This document shows, one piece after another, positions 37,622 to 46,844 of a stretch of DNA of 56,317 nucleotides. The DNA is from Rhodocyclaceae bacterium (GTDB taxonomy: Bacteria; Pseudomonadota; Gammaproteobacteria; Burkholderiales; Rhodocyclaceae): assembly GCA_018261935.1 (NCBI GenBank), contig JAGTRP010000024.1, positions 1 to 56,317 of the forward strand, given 5' to 3'. The first letter of the stretch is position 1; every line of letters begins with the position of its first letter. Under the pieces are notes generated by a model. The model was not told the origin of the DNA. It was given only the letters and a program-made list of their open reading frames with translations, and searched no databases. Both the position numbers and the translations under genes were made by a program.

Positions 37622-38365
37622 CTATTTCTCCCCGCCGGTGACGCGCTCGACGACCGGCACCTTGGCCCGCCGCTGCAGCCAGGCGACGCCGAAGAGGTCG
37701 ACGATGCCGACCCAGAGCCGGTTGTGGAAACCGTACTTGGAAACCCCCTGGATGCGGGGGCGGTGGTTCACCGGCACCGACACCACCTCGCCGCCGGCGC
37801 GGATCACCAGGGCCGGCAGGAAGCGATGCATGTGGTCGAAGTAGGGCAGCGTCAGGAAGAGGTCGCGGCTGAAGACCTTGAGGCCGCAGCCGGTGTCCGG
37901 GGTGGAATCCTTCAGGAAGGCGGCACGCACCCGGTTGGCGATGCGGGACGATATCCGCTTCAGCCAGGTGTCCCGGCGCTTCTGGCGCCAGCCGGCCACC
38001 AGGCGCAGATGGGGATCCCGGGCCTCGAACAGCTTGTCCAGCATGACCGGGATATTGGCCGGATCGTTCTGGCCGTCGGCGTCCAGGGTGGCGATCCAGG
38101 GGTTGCGGGCGTGGCGCACGCCGGTCCACACCCCGGTGCTCTGGCCGCAGCGGCTCTTGTGGCGCACGCACTTGAAGCGCGGCGCCAGTTCCCGGGCCAG
38201 CTCGGCGAAGATGGCGGGCGAGGCGTCGTCGCTGCCGTCGTCCACGTAGATGATTTCCAGGTCCGGATCCTGGCCCAGGGCCGCCAGTATTTCATTCACC
38301 AGCGGCCGGATGTTGTCGGCCTCGTTCAGGGCCGGCACGACCACCGAGACGGAACGCTCTCCCAT
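37622..38365 (-). CDS. Polyprenyl-phosphate glycosyltransferase, GT2
   Basis: The 247-residue GT-A enzyme makes a polyprenyl-phosphate sugar from a nucleotide sugar, as DPM1 or ArnC do. It starts SVSVVVPALNEADNIRPLV, with IIYVDDGSDDASP and the metal motif TLDADGQNDPANI. There are no clear C-terminal membrane helices, so it is DPM1-like and relies on a partner such as LAB_N. It lies 21 bases after trpS. Confidence 0.9.
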   Translation of the reverse strand: MGERSVSVVVPALNEADNIRPLVNEILAALGQDPDLEIIYVDDGSDDASPAIFAELARELAPRFKCVRHKSRCGQSTGVWTGVRHARNPWIATLDADGQNDPANIPVMLDKLFEARDPHLRLVAGWRQKRRDTWLKRISSRIANRVRAAFLKDSTPDTGCGLKVFSRDLFLTLPYFDHMHRFLPALVIRAGGEVVSVPVNHRPRIQGVSKYGFHNRLWVGIVDLFGVAWLQRRAKVPVVERVTGGEK

Positions 38366-38386
38366 GCTTCTATTCCTCGAATCTGA

Positions 38387-39589
38387 TTAACGGTAGGCAA
38401 GGCCCATGGCCTCGCGCACGTCGCGCATGGTCTCCTGGGCCAGCTCCCGGGCCTTTTCGCAGCCATCGGCGATAATGTTCTTCACCAGGGCCGGATCCTC
38501 CATGTACATGGCGGCCCGCTCCCGCATGGGCGCCTGCTCCTTGAGGATGCCGTCGATAACCGGCTGCTTGCACTCCAGGCAGCCGATACCGGCGCTGCGG
38601 CAACCCTGCAGCACCCATTCCTTGCAGCCCTCGTCGGAATAGACCTGGTGCAGCTGCCAGACCGGGCACTTGGTGGGCTCGCCGGGATCGGTGCGGCGCA
38701 CCCGGGCCGGGTCGGTGGGCATGTGGCGCACCTTCTTGGTCACCGATTCGGCAGATTCCCGCAGGGTGATGGTGTTGTTGTAGGACTTGGACATCTTCTG
38801 CCCGTCCAGCCCCGGCATCTTGGAAGCCTCAGTGAGGAGCGCCCCGGGCTCGGCGAGGATCATCTTGCCGGTGCCCTCCAGGTAGCCGAAGAGGCGCTCC
38901 CGGTCGGCCATCGACAGGTGCTGCACCTCGTCCAGCAGGGCGTGGGCCTGCTCGATGGCCTCCTTCTCGCCCTTCTGCTGGAAGCGGACGCGCAGGTCCT
39001 CGTAGAGCCGGGCCTTCTTGCCCCCCAGCTTCTTCACCGCCTCCTTCGCCTTCTCCTCGAAGCCGGGTTCGCGGCCGTACATATGGTTGAAGCGCCGGGC
39101 CAGCTCCCGGGTGAATTCGACATGGGGAATCTGGTCCTCGCCCACCGGCACCTTGTCGGCCCGGTAGATCAGGATGTCGGCGCTCATCAGCAGCGGATAC
39201 CCGAGGAAGCCGTAGGTGGAGAGATCCTTGCTCTCCAGCTTCTCCTGCTGGTCCTTGTAGGTCGGCACCCGCTCCAGCCAGCCCAGGGGGGTCATCATGG
39301 ACATCAGCAGATGGAGTTCGGCGTGCTCCGGCACCCGGGACTGGATGAACAGGGTGGCCTGCTTCGGATCGACGCCGGCCGCCAGCCAATCCACCACCAT
39401 GTCCCAGGCCGCCTGCTCGATGCCCTGGGGGTTGTCGTAATGGGTGGTGAGGGCATGCCAGTCGGCAACGAAGAACAGGCAGGGGTACTCATGCTGGAGC
39501 TTGATCCAGTTCTTGAGGACGCCGTGGTAATGGCCGAGATGGAGCGCCCCGGTCGGGCGCATGCCGGAAAGCACACGTTCTGCGTACAT
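38387..39589 (-). CDS. trpS: Tryptophanyl-tRNA synthetase
   Basis: This class I synthetase charges tRNA-Trp. The 400-residue protein shows the HIGH-type motif PTGALHLGHYHG, GQKMSKSYNN as KMSKS, and a C-terminal CLECKQPVIDGILKEQ. It is longer than the 330-residue E. coli enzyme but matches the betaproteobacterial type. ATG 39589 is chosen because the family starts at MYAERVLSG; a TTG 21 bases upstream is inside the protease stop region. Confidence 0.96.
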   Translation of the reverse strand: MYAERVLSGMRPTGALHLGHYHGVLKNWIKLQHEYPCLFFVADWHALTTHYDNPQGIEQAAWDMVVDWLAAGVDPKQATLFIQSRVPEHAELHLLMSMMTPLGWLERVPTYKDQQEKLESKDLSTYGFLGYPLLMSADILIYRADKVPVGEDQIPHVEFTRELARRFNHMYGREPGFEEKAKEAVKKLGGKKARLYEDLRVRFQQKGEKEAIEQAHALLDEVQHLSMADRERLFGYLEGTGKMILAEPGALLTEASKMPGLDGQKMSKSYNNTITLRESAESVTKKVRHMPTDPARVRRTDPGEPTKCPVWQLHQVYSDEGCKEWVLQGCRSAGIGCLECKQPVIDGILKEQAPMRERAAMYMEDPALVKNIIADGCEKARELAQETMRDVREAMGLAYR

Positions 39590-39599
39590 AGTTGTTTCG

Positions 39600-40262
39600 C
39601 TAAAGCCCAAAAATTCCCCAGATGGATCGGGTTACCCAGTCCACCAGAGGATGAAGAGTATCTCTGACGATCTCTGTCTTGTAGTCGAGTACCACCAAGG
39701 CCAACAGGATTACCAAGCCGAGACGATCAATTTGCTCGAACCTTGCACCCAGTCGAACCGGCAACAAGCTTACCGCGATGCGCCCACCATCGAGAGGCGG
39801 AAGCGGAATAAGGTTGATCACCAAGAAAACCGCATTCACCACGATCCCGATCTTGCACATTTCGGAAAATGGCAAGGTGAATACATTGCTGGGCACCAAC
39901 CAAGCAAGCTTCAGAAAAGCCGCCCAGCCAAAGGCCATGGCCAAATTAGCTGCTGGGCCAGCGGCCGCTACCCATAGCATGTCACGCTTGGGATGGCGTA
40001 AACGGCCAAAATTCACAGGTACTGGCTTGGCGTAGCCGAAGAGCAATGTCCCACTCGACAACACCAAAGTCAGGATAGGAATGACAACGGTGCCCCAAGG
40101 ATGAATATGCACCATCGGATTCAGGCTGATGCGTCCCGCCAGCCAGGCCGTCGGATCGCCGAAATGGCGCGCGGCGTAGCCGTGGGCCGCCTCGTGCAGG
40201 GTGATGGCGAACACCACCGGAAGCGCCGAGATGGCCAGGGTCTGGATGAGGCTTTCGATCAT
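39600..40262 (-). CDS. Site-2 protease family M50 zinc metalloprotease
   Basis: The 220-residue intramembrane protein has about five helices, the zinc site HEAAH (H23, H27) and the third-ligand motif NLIPLPPLDGGR. Members of this small rhomboid-like M50 group are common between sua5/yciO and trpS in betaproteobacteria, but their substrates are unknown. Base composition changes inside the gene: the first 50 codons are GC-rich like the neighbours, while the rest (39600 to about 40100) is clearly more AT-rich. The frame stays intact. Confidence 0.92.
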   Translation of the reverse strand: MIESLIQTLAISALPVVFAITLHEAAHGYAARHFGDPTAWLAGRISLNPMVHIHPWGTVVIPILTLVLSSGTLLFGYAKPVPVNFGRLRHPKRDMLWVAAAGPAANLAMAFGWAAFLKLAWLVPSNVFTLPFSEMCKIGIVVNAVFLVINLIPLPPLDGGRIAVSLLPVRLGARFEQIDRLGLVILLALVVLDYKTEIVRDTLHPLVDWVTRSIWGIFGL

Positions 40263-40296
40263 CGCCTGAAAAAACAGGGGATTATAGCAGAGGCAT

Positions 40297-40926
40297 TCAC
40301 TGCTGCAGGCCGAAGAGTTCCAGGGGACCCAGGCCGGCCCGGACCAATTCGGGCGTGCCGCTGGTCAGATCCACCACGGTCGTGTGCTCGGTACCGCACG
40401 GGCCGCCGTCGAGGATAAGGTCCACTTCCCCTTCCAGGCGGTCGCGGATTTCCCAGCCTTCGGTCAGGGGCTCTTCATCCCCCGGCAATTGCAGGGTGCT
40501 GGTGATCAGCGGTCCATTCAATTCTTCCAGGAGGGCCATGGCCACCGGGTGGGATGGCACCCGCAGGCCGATGGTCTTGCGCTTGGGGTGCAGGAGCCGG
40601 CGCGGCACCTCCTTGGTGCCTTCGAGGATGAAGGTATAGCTGCCCGGGGTGGCTGCCTTGAGGAGGCGGTACTGGACATTGTCCACCCTGGCGTACTGGG
40701 CGATTTCCGACAGATCCCGGCACATCAGGGTGAGATGGTGGCGCTCATCGATCTGGCGGATTTCCCGGATGCGGTCCATGGCCTCCTTGTCGCCCACCTG
40801 GCAGGCCAGGGCATAGCAGGAATCGGTGGGGATGACGATCGGTCCGCCGTCGCGGAGTATCTCGGCCGCCTTGGCAAGGAGCCGGTGCTGCGGGTTGTCG
40901 GGATGGATGACGAAATATTGGGTCAT
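40297..40926 (-). CDS. yciO: YciO/Sua5/YrdC-family protein
   Basis: The 209-residue protein has the YrdC fold that in TsaC/Sua5 makes threonylcarbamoyl-AMP for tRNA t6A. Motifs are GGPIVIPTDSCYALAC, TLMCRDLSEIAQYA, GSYTFILEGTKEVPRRL and GLRVPSHPVA. The HLTLMCRDL version and the position next to trpS match YciO rather than TsaC, so its exact activity is uncertain. It follows the PHP gene by four bases. Confidence 0.9.
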   Translation of the reverse strand: MTQYFVIHPDNPQHRLLAKAAEILRDGGPIVIPTDSCYALACQVGDKEAMDRIREIRQIDERHHLTLMCRDLSEIAQYARVDNVQYRLLKAATPGSYTFILEGTKEVPRRLLHPKRKTIGLRVPSHPVAMALLEELNGPLITSTLQLPGDEEPLTEGWEIRDRLEGEVDLILDGGPCGTEHTTVVDLTSGTPELVRAGLGPLELFGLQQ

Positions 40927-40930
40927 GCGG

Positions 40931-41770
40931 TCAGGAAAGAAGGCGCCAGATGGGCTTCAGGTCTTCCGGCAGGGCCGGGAGCTTGCCGAGATCGACGTAG
41001 CTCTCGGCGGGGCCGTGAAAATCCGAGCCGCGGGAGGCATGAAAATCGAAATGGCGGGCAAGGCGGGCAAAGTGCAGGACATGCTCGGCGGTATGGCTGC
41101 CGCAGACCACTTCGATGCCGTCGCCGCCCATATCCTTGAACTCCGCCAGGAAACGCCGCAGGTCGCCGTTGGAGATGCGGTAGCGGGCCGGATGGGCGAC
41201 CACGGCAACGCCGCCGGCGGCCTTGATCCACGCCACCGCGTCCTGCAGGGTGGCCCAGCGATGATCCACATAGCCCGGCTTGCCCGGGGTGAGGTAATAC
41301 TGGAAGACCGTCTGCACATCCTTGGCGATGCCGATTTCCACCAGGTAGCGGGCGAAGTGGGCGCGGGAGATCAGGCTGGGGTTGCCGGCATAGCCCATGG
41401 CGCCCTCGAAGACGCCGGGAATGCTGATGGCCGCCAGGGCATCGGACATGCGCCGGGCCCGCTCGATGCGCCCCAGCCGCAAATCGTGGAGACCGGCGCC
41501 GAGGGCCGGGTGGGCGGCGTCAAAGCCGAGCCCGACGATGTGGATAGGCACTTCCCGCCACTCGATGGAGATCTCCACCCCGGTGACGAAAGCCATGCCC
41601 GCTTCCCGGGCTGCATCGGCCGCCGCGGCGAGCCCGCCGAGGTCGTCGTGGTCGGTGAGCGCCCAGGTATCCACTCCGTTTTGCGCAGCCCGGCGGGCCA
41701 ATTCGGCGGGCTGCAGCAGGCCGTCGGAGACGACCGAATGACAGTGGAAATCGAAATTGACTGGATTCAT
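40931..41770 (-). CDS. PHP-domain phosphoesterase (RNase AM/YciV-like)
   Basis: The 279-residue metallo-phosphoesterase has the PHP motifs DFHCHSVVSDGLLQP, ALTDHDDLGG, GVEIS, VVAHPARY and SRGSDFHG. Characterised relatives remove nucleotides from 3',5'-bisphosphates and RNA 5' ends (RNase AM), which fits cytosolic nucleotide or rRNA processing. ATG 41770 gives the usual N terminus; an ATG at 41791 would add seven residues. It is the first gene of the leftward run to rluB. Confidence 0.9.
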   Translation of the reverse strand: MNPVNFDFHCHSVVSDGLLQPAELARRAAQNGVDTWALTDHDDLGGLAAAADAAREAGMAFVTGVEISIEWREVPIHIVGLGFDAAHPALGAGLHDLRLGRIERARRMSDALAAISIPGVFEGAMGYAGNPSLISRAHFARYLVEIGIAKDVQTVFQYYLTPGKPGYVDHRWATLQDAVAWIKAAGGVAVVAHPARYRISNGDLRRFLAEFKDMGGDGIEVVCGSHTAEHVLHFARLARHFDFHASRGSDFHGPAESYVDLGKLPALPEDLKPIWRLLS

Positions 41771-41931
41771 ATTGCGACGGGAAAAAGGCATGTTACCACG
41801 CCGGTGCGGCTTCCCGGGCCGCAAGGATGTGACAGCCCCGGCACGGATGGGGCAAAATGACTGGCGACTGAAGACCCCGTTCCGGCAGGGCGAAGGGGCG
41901 GCCGGCGGATTATGGAAGGGATAGGTGCAAC

Positions 41932-43185
41932 TTGAGTCATTGTGACGGTGAGGGTCGGACTCCCATTGGGACAGAGGGCGGGGAATCCGTTCCATCGCAA
42001 GCAGCGGTGACTTCGAGCCCTTCCGGCGATGGGCCTTCCGGACTTGCCGACCTGATCGCCCGCTGCTGCCCGGGCGCCAGCGGAGACAAATTGACAGCCC
42101 TGATGTTGGCAGACCGCCAGCGCCATGAGGCGGCCCTAGCCGAAAGCGAGCAGCGCTTCCGCCAGGTGGTGGAAAATGCGCCCGACCCTATTTTCATCCA
42201 GACCGGCGGCTACTTCGCCTATGCCAACGCCGCTGCCCTGGACCTCTTCGGAGCCGGCTCCAAGGACAGCCTCCTCGGCCGCCGGGTACTGGATCGCATT
42301 CACCCCGATTACCGGGAAATCGTGGCGGAGCGCATGCGCAGGCTCGACCAGGAACAGCAGAAGGTCCCGCCCCTGGAGGAAAGAATCCTGCGCATGGACG
42401 ACTCGCCGGTCGATGTGGAAGTCTCCGCCGTCCCCTTCCATTACCGCGGCCGGGACGGTGCCCTGGTCTTCCTGCGCAACATCACGAAAAGGAAGCAGGC
42501 CGACTCTGCGGTCCGGGCCAGCCAGGCCAGCCTCGCCCTGTCCCGCCAGAAATTGCGCAATCTCTCCGCCCACAACCAGTTCATGCTCGAACAAGAGAGG
42601 CGCAGCATCGCCCGGGAAATCCACGATGAGTTGGGGCAGCTGCTGACCGCCCTGAAAATGGAGTGCGCCCTCCTGCAGCGCACCTACCCCGGCGACCAGC
42701 TCCTGCAGAAGAAGGTCGACGGCATGCGCTCGCTCCTCGACAACACCATCAGCGTCGCCCGCTACGTGGTCAGCAATCTGCGCCCCCCCGCCCTCGACCA
42801 CGGCATCATCCCGGCCATCGAATGGCTGGCCGAAGATTTCAGCCTACGCTGGGAAATTCCATGCCATCTGGAACTCGATGCCGACGACATCCTGCTGGAC
42901 GACACCCGGGCGACAGCCCTCTTCCGCATCGTCCAGGAATCCCTGACCAATGTGGCACGGCATGCCATGGCCACCCAGGTAGTCATCACCCTGCGCCGCC
43001 AGGGCTCTCTGCTGCAATTGCGCGTCCAGGATGATGGCCGCGGCTTTGTCCCGGAAGTGGTGGCCAAGGAACGGGGTTTCGGCCTGCAGGGAATGCGCGA
43101 GAGGGCAATCGCTTTCGATGGTAGCATGCAGGTTGCCGCCAACCCCGGCACCGGCACGGCCGTGACCGTAGAAATCCCCTTATAA
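41932..43185 (+). CDS. PAS-domain NarX-type histidine kinase
   Basis: The 417-residue cytoplasmic kinase has one PAS domain (about 75-190, FRQVVENAPDPIFIQ to DGALVFLRNITKRKQ). A HisKA_3 dimerisation helix follows, with RRSIAREIHDELGQ (H231), and then HATPase_c motifs QESLTNVARHA, DDGRGF and GFGLQGMRERA. No membrane helix is predicted, so the signal is probably internal. The TTG start at 41932 has GGGATAGGTG upstream; the first 60 residues are disordered. It is followed after 10 bases by its probable partner regulator. Confidence 0.9.
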   Translation: MSHCDGEGRTPIGTEGGESVPSQAAVTSSPSGDGPSGLADLIARCCPGASGDKLTALMLADRQRHEAALAESEQRFRQVVENAPDPIFIQTGGYFAYANAAALDLFGAGSKDSLLGRRVLDRIHPDYREIVAERMRRLDQEQQKVPPLEERILRMDDSPVDVEVSAVPFHYRGRDGALVFLRNITKRKQADSAVRASQASLALSRQKLRNLSAHNQFMLEQERRSIAREIHDELGQLLTALKMECALLQRTYPGDQLLQKKVDGMRSLLDNTISVARYVVSNLRPPALDHGIIPAIEWLAEDFSLRWEIPCHLELDADDILLDDTRATALFRIVQESLTNVARHAMATQVVITLRRQGSLLQLRVQDDGRGFVPEVVAKERGFGLQGMRERAIAFDGSMQVAANPGTGTAVTVEIPL

Positions 43186-43195
43186 GAGCCCCGTC

Positions 43196-43828
43196 ATGAT
43201 CCGTATCCTGATTGCCGAAGACCATGCCATCGTTCGCAGCGGCGTCAAGAAAATTCTCGCTTCCACCGAGGACATGACGGTAGTCGGCGAAGCCACCCAT
43301 GGCGACGAGGTGCTGGCCCAGGTGCGCGCCCTCGATTTCGACGTCCTGCTCCTGGACCTGACCATGCCCGGCACCAGCGGCACCGAGCTGATCCAGCAGG
43401 TCCTGACCGAAAAGCCCCTGCTGCCGGTGCTGATCCTCACCATGCACAACGACGGACAGATCGTGAATCGGGTGCTACGGGCCGGGGCCTGCGGTTACGT
43501 CACCAAGGACAGCGATCCGGAAACCCTTCTGACCGCCCTGCGGATGGTTGTCCGGGGCGGCAAGTTCATTGACCCGGCTCTGGTGGATAGCGTGGTCTCC
43601 CACGCCAGCCGCAGCGATGCCCTCCCCCACCAGCGCCTGTCCGAACGGGAACTGCAGGTGCTGAAGGGGCTCGCCTCGGGCTCCCGCATCGGCGAAGTCG
43701 CCGACGCCCTGCACTTGAGCCCCAAGACGGTGAGCACCCACAAGATGCGCCTGATGCAGAAGCTCAACGTGGACAACAACGCCGACCTGATCAAGTACGC
43801 CCTCCAGCATCAACTGGCAGCGGAGTAG
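43196..43828 (+). CDS. NarL/LuxR-family response regulator
   Basis: The 210-residue protein has a receiver domain with acidic pair ED at 8-9 and phospho-acceptor D54 in LLLDLTMPG. A LuxR-type helix-turn-helix follows, with LSERELQVLKGLASG and LHLSPKTVSTHKMRL. It is the partner of the adjacent kinase. Its targets are unknown, and its stop faces the cheB stop 12 bases away. Confidence 0.94.
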   Translation: MIRILIAEDHAIVRSGVKKILASTEDMTVVGEATHGDEVLAQVRALDFDVLLLDLTMPGTSGTELIQQVLTEKPLLPVLILTMHNDGQIVNRVLRAGACGYVTKDSDPETLLTALRMVVRGGKFIDPALVDSVVSHASRSDALPHQRLSERELQVLKGLASGSRIGEVADALHLSPKTVSTHKMRLMQKLNVDNNADLIKYALQHQLAAE

Positions 43829-43840
43829 CCGGGGGCGGAT

Positions 43841-44914
43841 TCAGCCCTGCAGCCGGTCGCGTCCGAAAGCGACGATTTCCCGGGCGATCTGCTGGAGGGG
43901 AACAGCGCGGTCCACGCCGCCCAGCTTGATGGCTTCCTTGGGCATGCCGAAGACCACGCAGGAAGCTTCATCCTCGGCCAGGGTGCGGGCGCCGGCGTCG
44001 TGCATCTCCTTCAGCCCCAGGGCGCCGTCGTCGCCCATGCCGGTCATGATCACCCCCAGGGCATGGCTGCCGGCGACCCGGGCCACCGAACGGAAAAGCA
44101 CATCCACCGAAGGCTTGTGGCGATTGACCAGGGGGCCGTCCGCCACTTCCACGTGATACTGGCCGCCGCTCCGGTGCAGCGTCATGTGGCGCCCCCCCGG
44201 GGCCACCAGGGCCCGTCCCGGCAGCACCCGGTCGCCGTTTTTCGCCTCCCGCACCTCCACCTGACAAAGACTGTCGAGGCGCTCGGCGAACAGAGCGGTA
44301 AAACGTTCCGGCATGTGCTGGACGATGACGATGCCCGGGCACACCGCCGGCAACGCCGTCAGCACTGCTTCCAGAGCCTGGGTGCCGCCGGTGGAGGTGC
44401 CGATGGCGACCACGGCTTCCACTCCGTTCGCCACGGCATGCCCCGGGTTTTCCCGACCACCGGTGCTGTCAGTCAAAAGGGCCCCGGCCCCCGGCTTCGG
44501 ACGCTGGACCGGGGTGCGGCCCCTGGAACCGGCAGCAGCCTTGATGGCCGCCACCAGATCATTGGATGCCGCCTTCAGGAATTGCTTCAGGCCGGTTTCC
44601 GGTTTCGCGACGACGCTGACCGCCCCTGCCGCCAAGGCCTGCACGGCGGGGCTGCCGCCGCTCGCCGGGGCCGAGCAGGCGACCACCGGCAGCGGATGCT
44701 CGGCCATGAGCTTTTTCAGGAAGGACAACCCGTCCATGCCTGGCCCGTCGAGACCGAGCAGGATGACGTCCGGCCAGGCCCGCTTCATGCGTTCCAGGGC
44801 GAAGAGCGGGTTGGCAGCGACCCCGATCACTTCGATGGCGGGATCGGCGTCCAGAATCTCCTTTGCCACCTGCCGGACGACGGCGGAATCGTCGATGATG
44901 AATACCTTGATCAC
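43841..44914 (-). CDS. cheB: Chemotaxis methylesterase CheB with altered receiver site
   Basis: CheB removes methyl groups from, and deamidates, chemoreceptors. The 357-residue protein has the methylesterase triad motifs GTSTGG (Ser), VQHMPERF (His) and MTGMGDDG (Asp). In the receiver domain the acidic pair D8/D9 and KPE lysine are kept, but the acceptor loop reads [11 protein letters not shown] where the family has LDxExPxMDG. The acceptor aspartate is therefore G54 (codon GGT). Regulation by CheA phosphorylation may be lost or shifted to D56. GTG 44914 starts two bases after the cheD stop. Confidence 0.93.
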   Translation of the reverse strand: MIKVFIIDDSAVVRQVAKEILDADPAIEVIGVAANPLFALERMKRAWPDVILLGLDGPGMDGLSFLKKLMAEHPLPVVACSAPASGGSPAVQALAAGAVSVVAKPETGLKQFLKAASNDLVAAIKAAAGSRGRTPVQRPKPGAGALLTDSTGGRENPGHAVANGVEAVVAIGTSTGGTQALEAVLTALPAVCPGIVIVQHMPERFTALFAERLDSLCQVEVREAKNGDRVLPGRALVAPGGRHMTLHRSGGQYHVEVADGPLVNRHKPSVDVLFRSVARVAGSHALGVIMTGMGDDGALGLKEMHDAGARTLAEDEASCVVFGMPKEAIKLGGVDRAVPLQQIAREIVAFGRDRLQG

Positions 44915-44916
44915 CG

Positions 44917-45426
44917 CTACGCTTTCTCGCTGCGTTCCGCCAGCATGTCCTGGAAATTGAGCCAGGCATCGCCGTTCCAGACATCGAAAATCAGCTTCCG
45001 GTGCCCGGCCCCGCCGACATGCTGGACCACCACCTCGATGCCGCGCCGGGCCAGGAGCTTGTGGGCGATCTCCACGTTGCGCTGGCCGACATCGCCCTGA
45101 ATCCGGATGCCGGCATTGGGGAACATGTTGCCGCCGCCGAAAATCTTGGCCTGATATTCGCGGTGCCGGGTTCCGGCCCGGGACATCTCGGCATCGAAAA
45201 TCTGGAAGGCCTCGTCGGCATATTTGCCGCTCAGCTCGGCGGCCTTGCTGCGAACCCGCCCCGGCAGCATGAAGTGGCACATGCCACCGATACGGCGCTG
45301 TGGATGCCAGAGGGTGATCGAAACGCAGGAGCCGAGCACCGTGCGCAGGCGCACGAGCCCGCCGCCAAACCATAGATCGCCCGGATTCAGATGGATTTCC
45401 CTGACGGCGTGCCCCTGGGTGGTCAT
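44917..45426 (-). CDS. cheD: Chemoreceptor glutamine deamidase CheD
   Basis: CheD deamidates receptor glutamines and in some species binds CheC. The 169-residue protein shows the catalytic cysteine in [10 protein letters not shown], the histidine in [10 protein letters not shown] and [24 protein letters not shown] 45426 overlaps cheR as ATGA. The cheRDB order is typical of non-enteric chemotaxis operons. CheC was not found nearby. Confidence 0.95.
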   Translation of the reverse strand: MTTQGHAVREIHLNPGDLWFGGGLVRLRTVLGSCVSITLWHPQRRIGGMCHFMLPGRVRSKAAELSGKYADEAFQIFDAEMSRAGTRHREYQAKIFGGGNMFPNAGIRIQGDVGQRNVEIAHKLLARRGIEVVVQHVGGAGHRKLIFDVWNGDAWLNFQDMLAERSEKA

Positions 45427-46280
45427 GGCCTCATGTAGATGGTCGGCTGCACCGGCCGCAGGGTTTCGTTGATGCCGTTGAGGGTTTCGGAATGACCGAT
45501 GATGAAATGCCCGCCCGGCTTCAGGCGCTGGGCCAGCTGTGCCACCACCTTGCGCTTGGTTTCCTGGTCGAAATAGATCATCACATTGCGCAGGAAAATG
45601 ACATCGAAGGTGCCGACGTCGGGCAGGGAGGCGTTGAGGTTGATCTGGGAAAAGCGGACATGGTTGCGCAGCCGCTGATCGATGAGGAAGGTGCCCGCCT
45701 GCTCCCGCACGCCCTTCAGGCAGTATTTCTTCAGGTACTCCGGCGGCATGCCCCGGGTCCGTTCCATGGGGTAGTGGCCGGAAGCCGCCAGGCGCAGCAC
45801 CTGGGTGCTGATGTCGGACCCCATGATGCTCCAGGGCCCATCCGCACCGAGTTCATCGGCCAGCACCATGGCCAGGGTGTACACCTCCTCGCCGGTGGAG
45901 CAGGCGGCGCTCCAGACATCGAACTGGCGGCCGGCGGGGCGGTTGGCGAGAACCTGCTGGCGGAGGAAATCGAAATGCTTCCCCTCCCGGAAGAAATAGG
46001 TCTCGTTGGTGGTGAGGAGATCCACCATGATCTGCAGCTCTTCCCCGGCCTGGGAACCCGACACCAGCCTGTAGTACTCGGCGAAGCTGGACAGCTGATG
46101 GTGGCGGACCCGGCGCGACAGCCGTCCGGCCAGGAGAATTTTCTTGGCGTCGGACAGGCTGATGCCGGCGATCTTGTAGATCAGTTTCTGGAACTGGGCG
46201 AACTCGGCATCCGTGATGGACAGGTTGGCGCCACTGATCGACGACGAGGCGGACCGGGGGCCTGCAGGGGCGGCAGCCAT
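45423..46280 (-). CDS. cheR: Chemotaxis methyltransferase CheR
   Basis: CheR methylates chemoreceptor glutamates with S-adenosylmethionine. The 285-residue protein has the N-terminal helical domain ([18 protein letters not shown]), [14 protein letters not shown], the SAM-site [16 protein letters not shown] and [14 protein letters not shown] 46280 lies four bases after the cheW stop; a longer start at 46325 would overlap cheW. It is coupled to cheD by ATGA. Confidence 0.95.
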   Translation of the reverse strand: MAAAPAGPRSASSSISGANLSITDAEFAQFQKLIYKIAGISLSDAKKILLAGRLSRRVRHHQLSSFAEYYRLVSGSQAGEELQIMVDLLTTNETYFFREGKHFDFLRQQVLANRPAGRQFDVWSAACSTGEEVYTLAMVLADELGADGPWSIMGSDISTQVLRLAASGHYPMERTRGMPPEYLKKYCLKGVREQAGTFLIDQRLRNHVRFSQINLNASLPDVGTFDVIFLRNVMIYFDQETKRKVVAQLAQRLKPGGHFIIGHSETLNGINETLRPVQPTIYMRP

Positions 46281-46284
46281 GCCG

Positions 46285-46830
46285 TCAGACTCCCGCCGCC
46301 GGGACCGGAAGGCGGTTGCCCACATCGGCGAGAAGGGACATTTCCTCCACGGAAAGCACCTGGTCCACCTTCAGGAGAATGACGAACTTGCCGGCCACCT
46401 TGCCCATGCCCTCGATGAAATCCGTCCGGATTCTGGCCCCGAAGGCCGGGGGCGGCTCGATGTCGCTGTCCGGAATATCCAGCACCGCGCTCACCGAATC
46501 CACCAGCACCCCGATGTCCTGGGTGGCCTCGCCATCGGCGATTTCGATGATGATGATGCAGGAGCGCCGCCCGACTTCGGTGGGCTTCCCTCCGAAACGG
46601 GCGGAGAGGTCGATGACCGGGACCACCGCCCCGCGCAGGTTGATGACGCCGCGAATGAAGGCCGGCATCATCGGAATCTCCGTCAGATGGCCGTACTCGA
46701 TGATCTCCTTGACGTTGAGGATGCCCACCGCAAACATCTCGCCGCCCAGGCTGAAGGTCAGGTACTGCCTGACTTCGGCGGCAAGCTGCGGCACCGGTTG
46801 CGAGTTCGATTGCTGGACCAAATTTCCCAT
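46285..46830 (-). CDS. cheW: Chemotaxis coupling protein CheW
   Basis: CheW links receptors to CheA in the signalling array. The 181-residue protein has a single CheW/SH3-like domain: QYLTFSLGGEMFAVGILNVKEI, RGVINLRGAVVPVIDLSARF and GVLVDSVSAVLDI. It is a little longer than the 167-residue E. coli protein because of a C-terminal PVPAAGV extension. It follows the chemoreceptor gene by 14 bases. Confidence 0.96.
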   Translation of the reverse strand: MGNLVQQSNSQPVPQLAAEVRQYLTFSLGGEMFAVGILNVKEIIEYGHLTEIPMMPAFIRGVINLRGAVVPVIDLSARFGGKPTEVGRRSCIIIIEIADGEATQDIGVLVDSVSAVLDIPDSDIEPPPAFGARIRTDFIEGMGKVAGKFVILLKVDQVLSVEEMSLLADVGNRLPVPAAGV

Positions 46831-46844
46831 GATCTAGGTCCCTG

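Noticed and set aside
43841-44914. CheB Gly54 as a misread of an ordinary CheB
   Set aside because: I considered that D56 could be the acceptor, but the fixed spacing to P-x-M-D-G puts Gly at the acceptor position, so the observation is kept as a finding.
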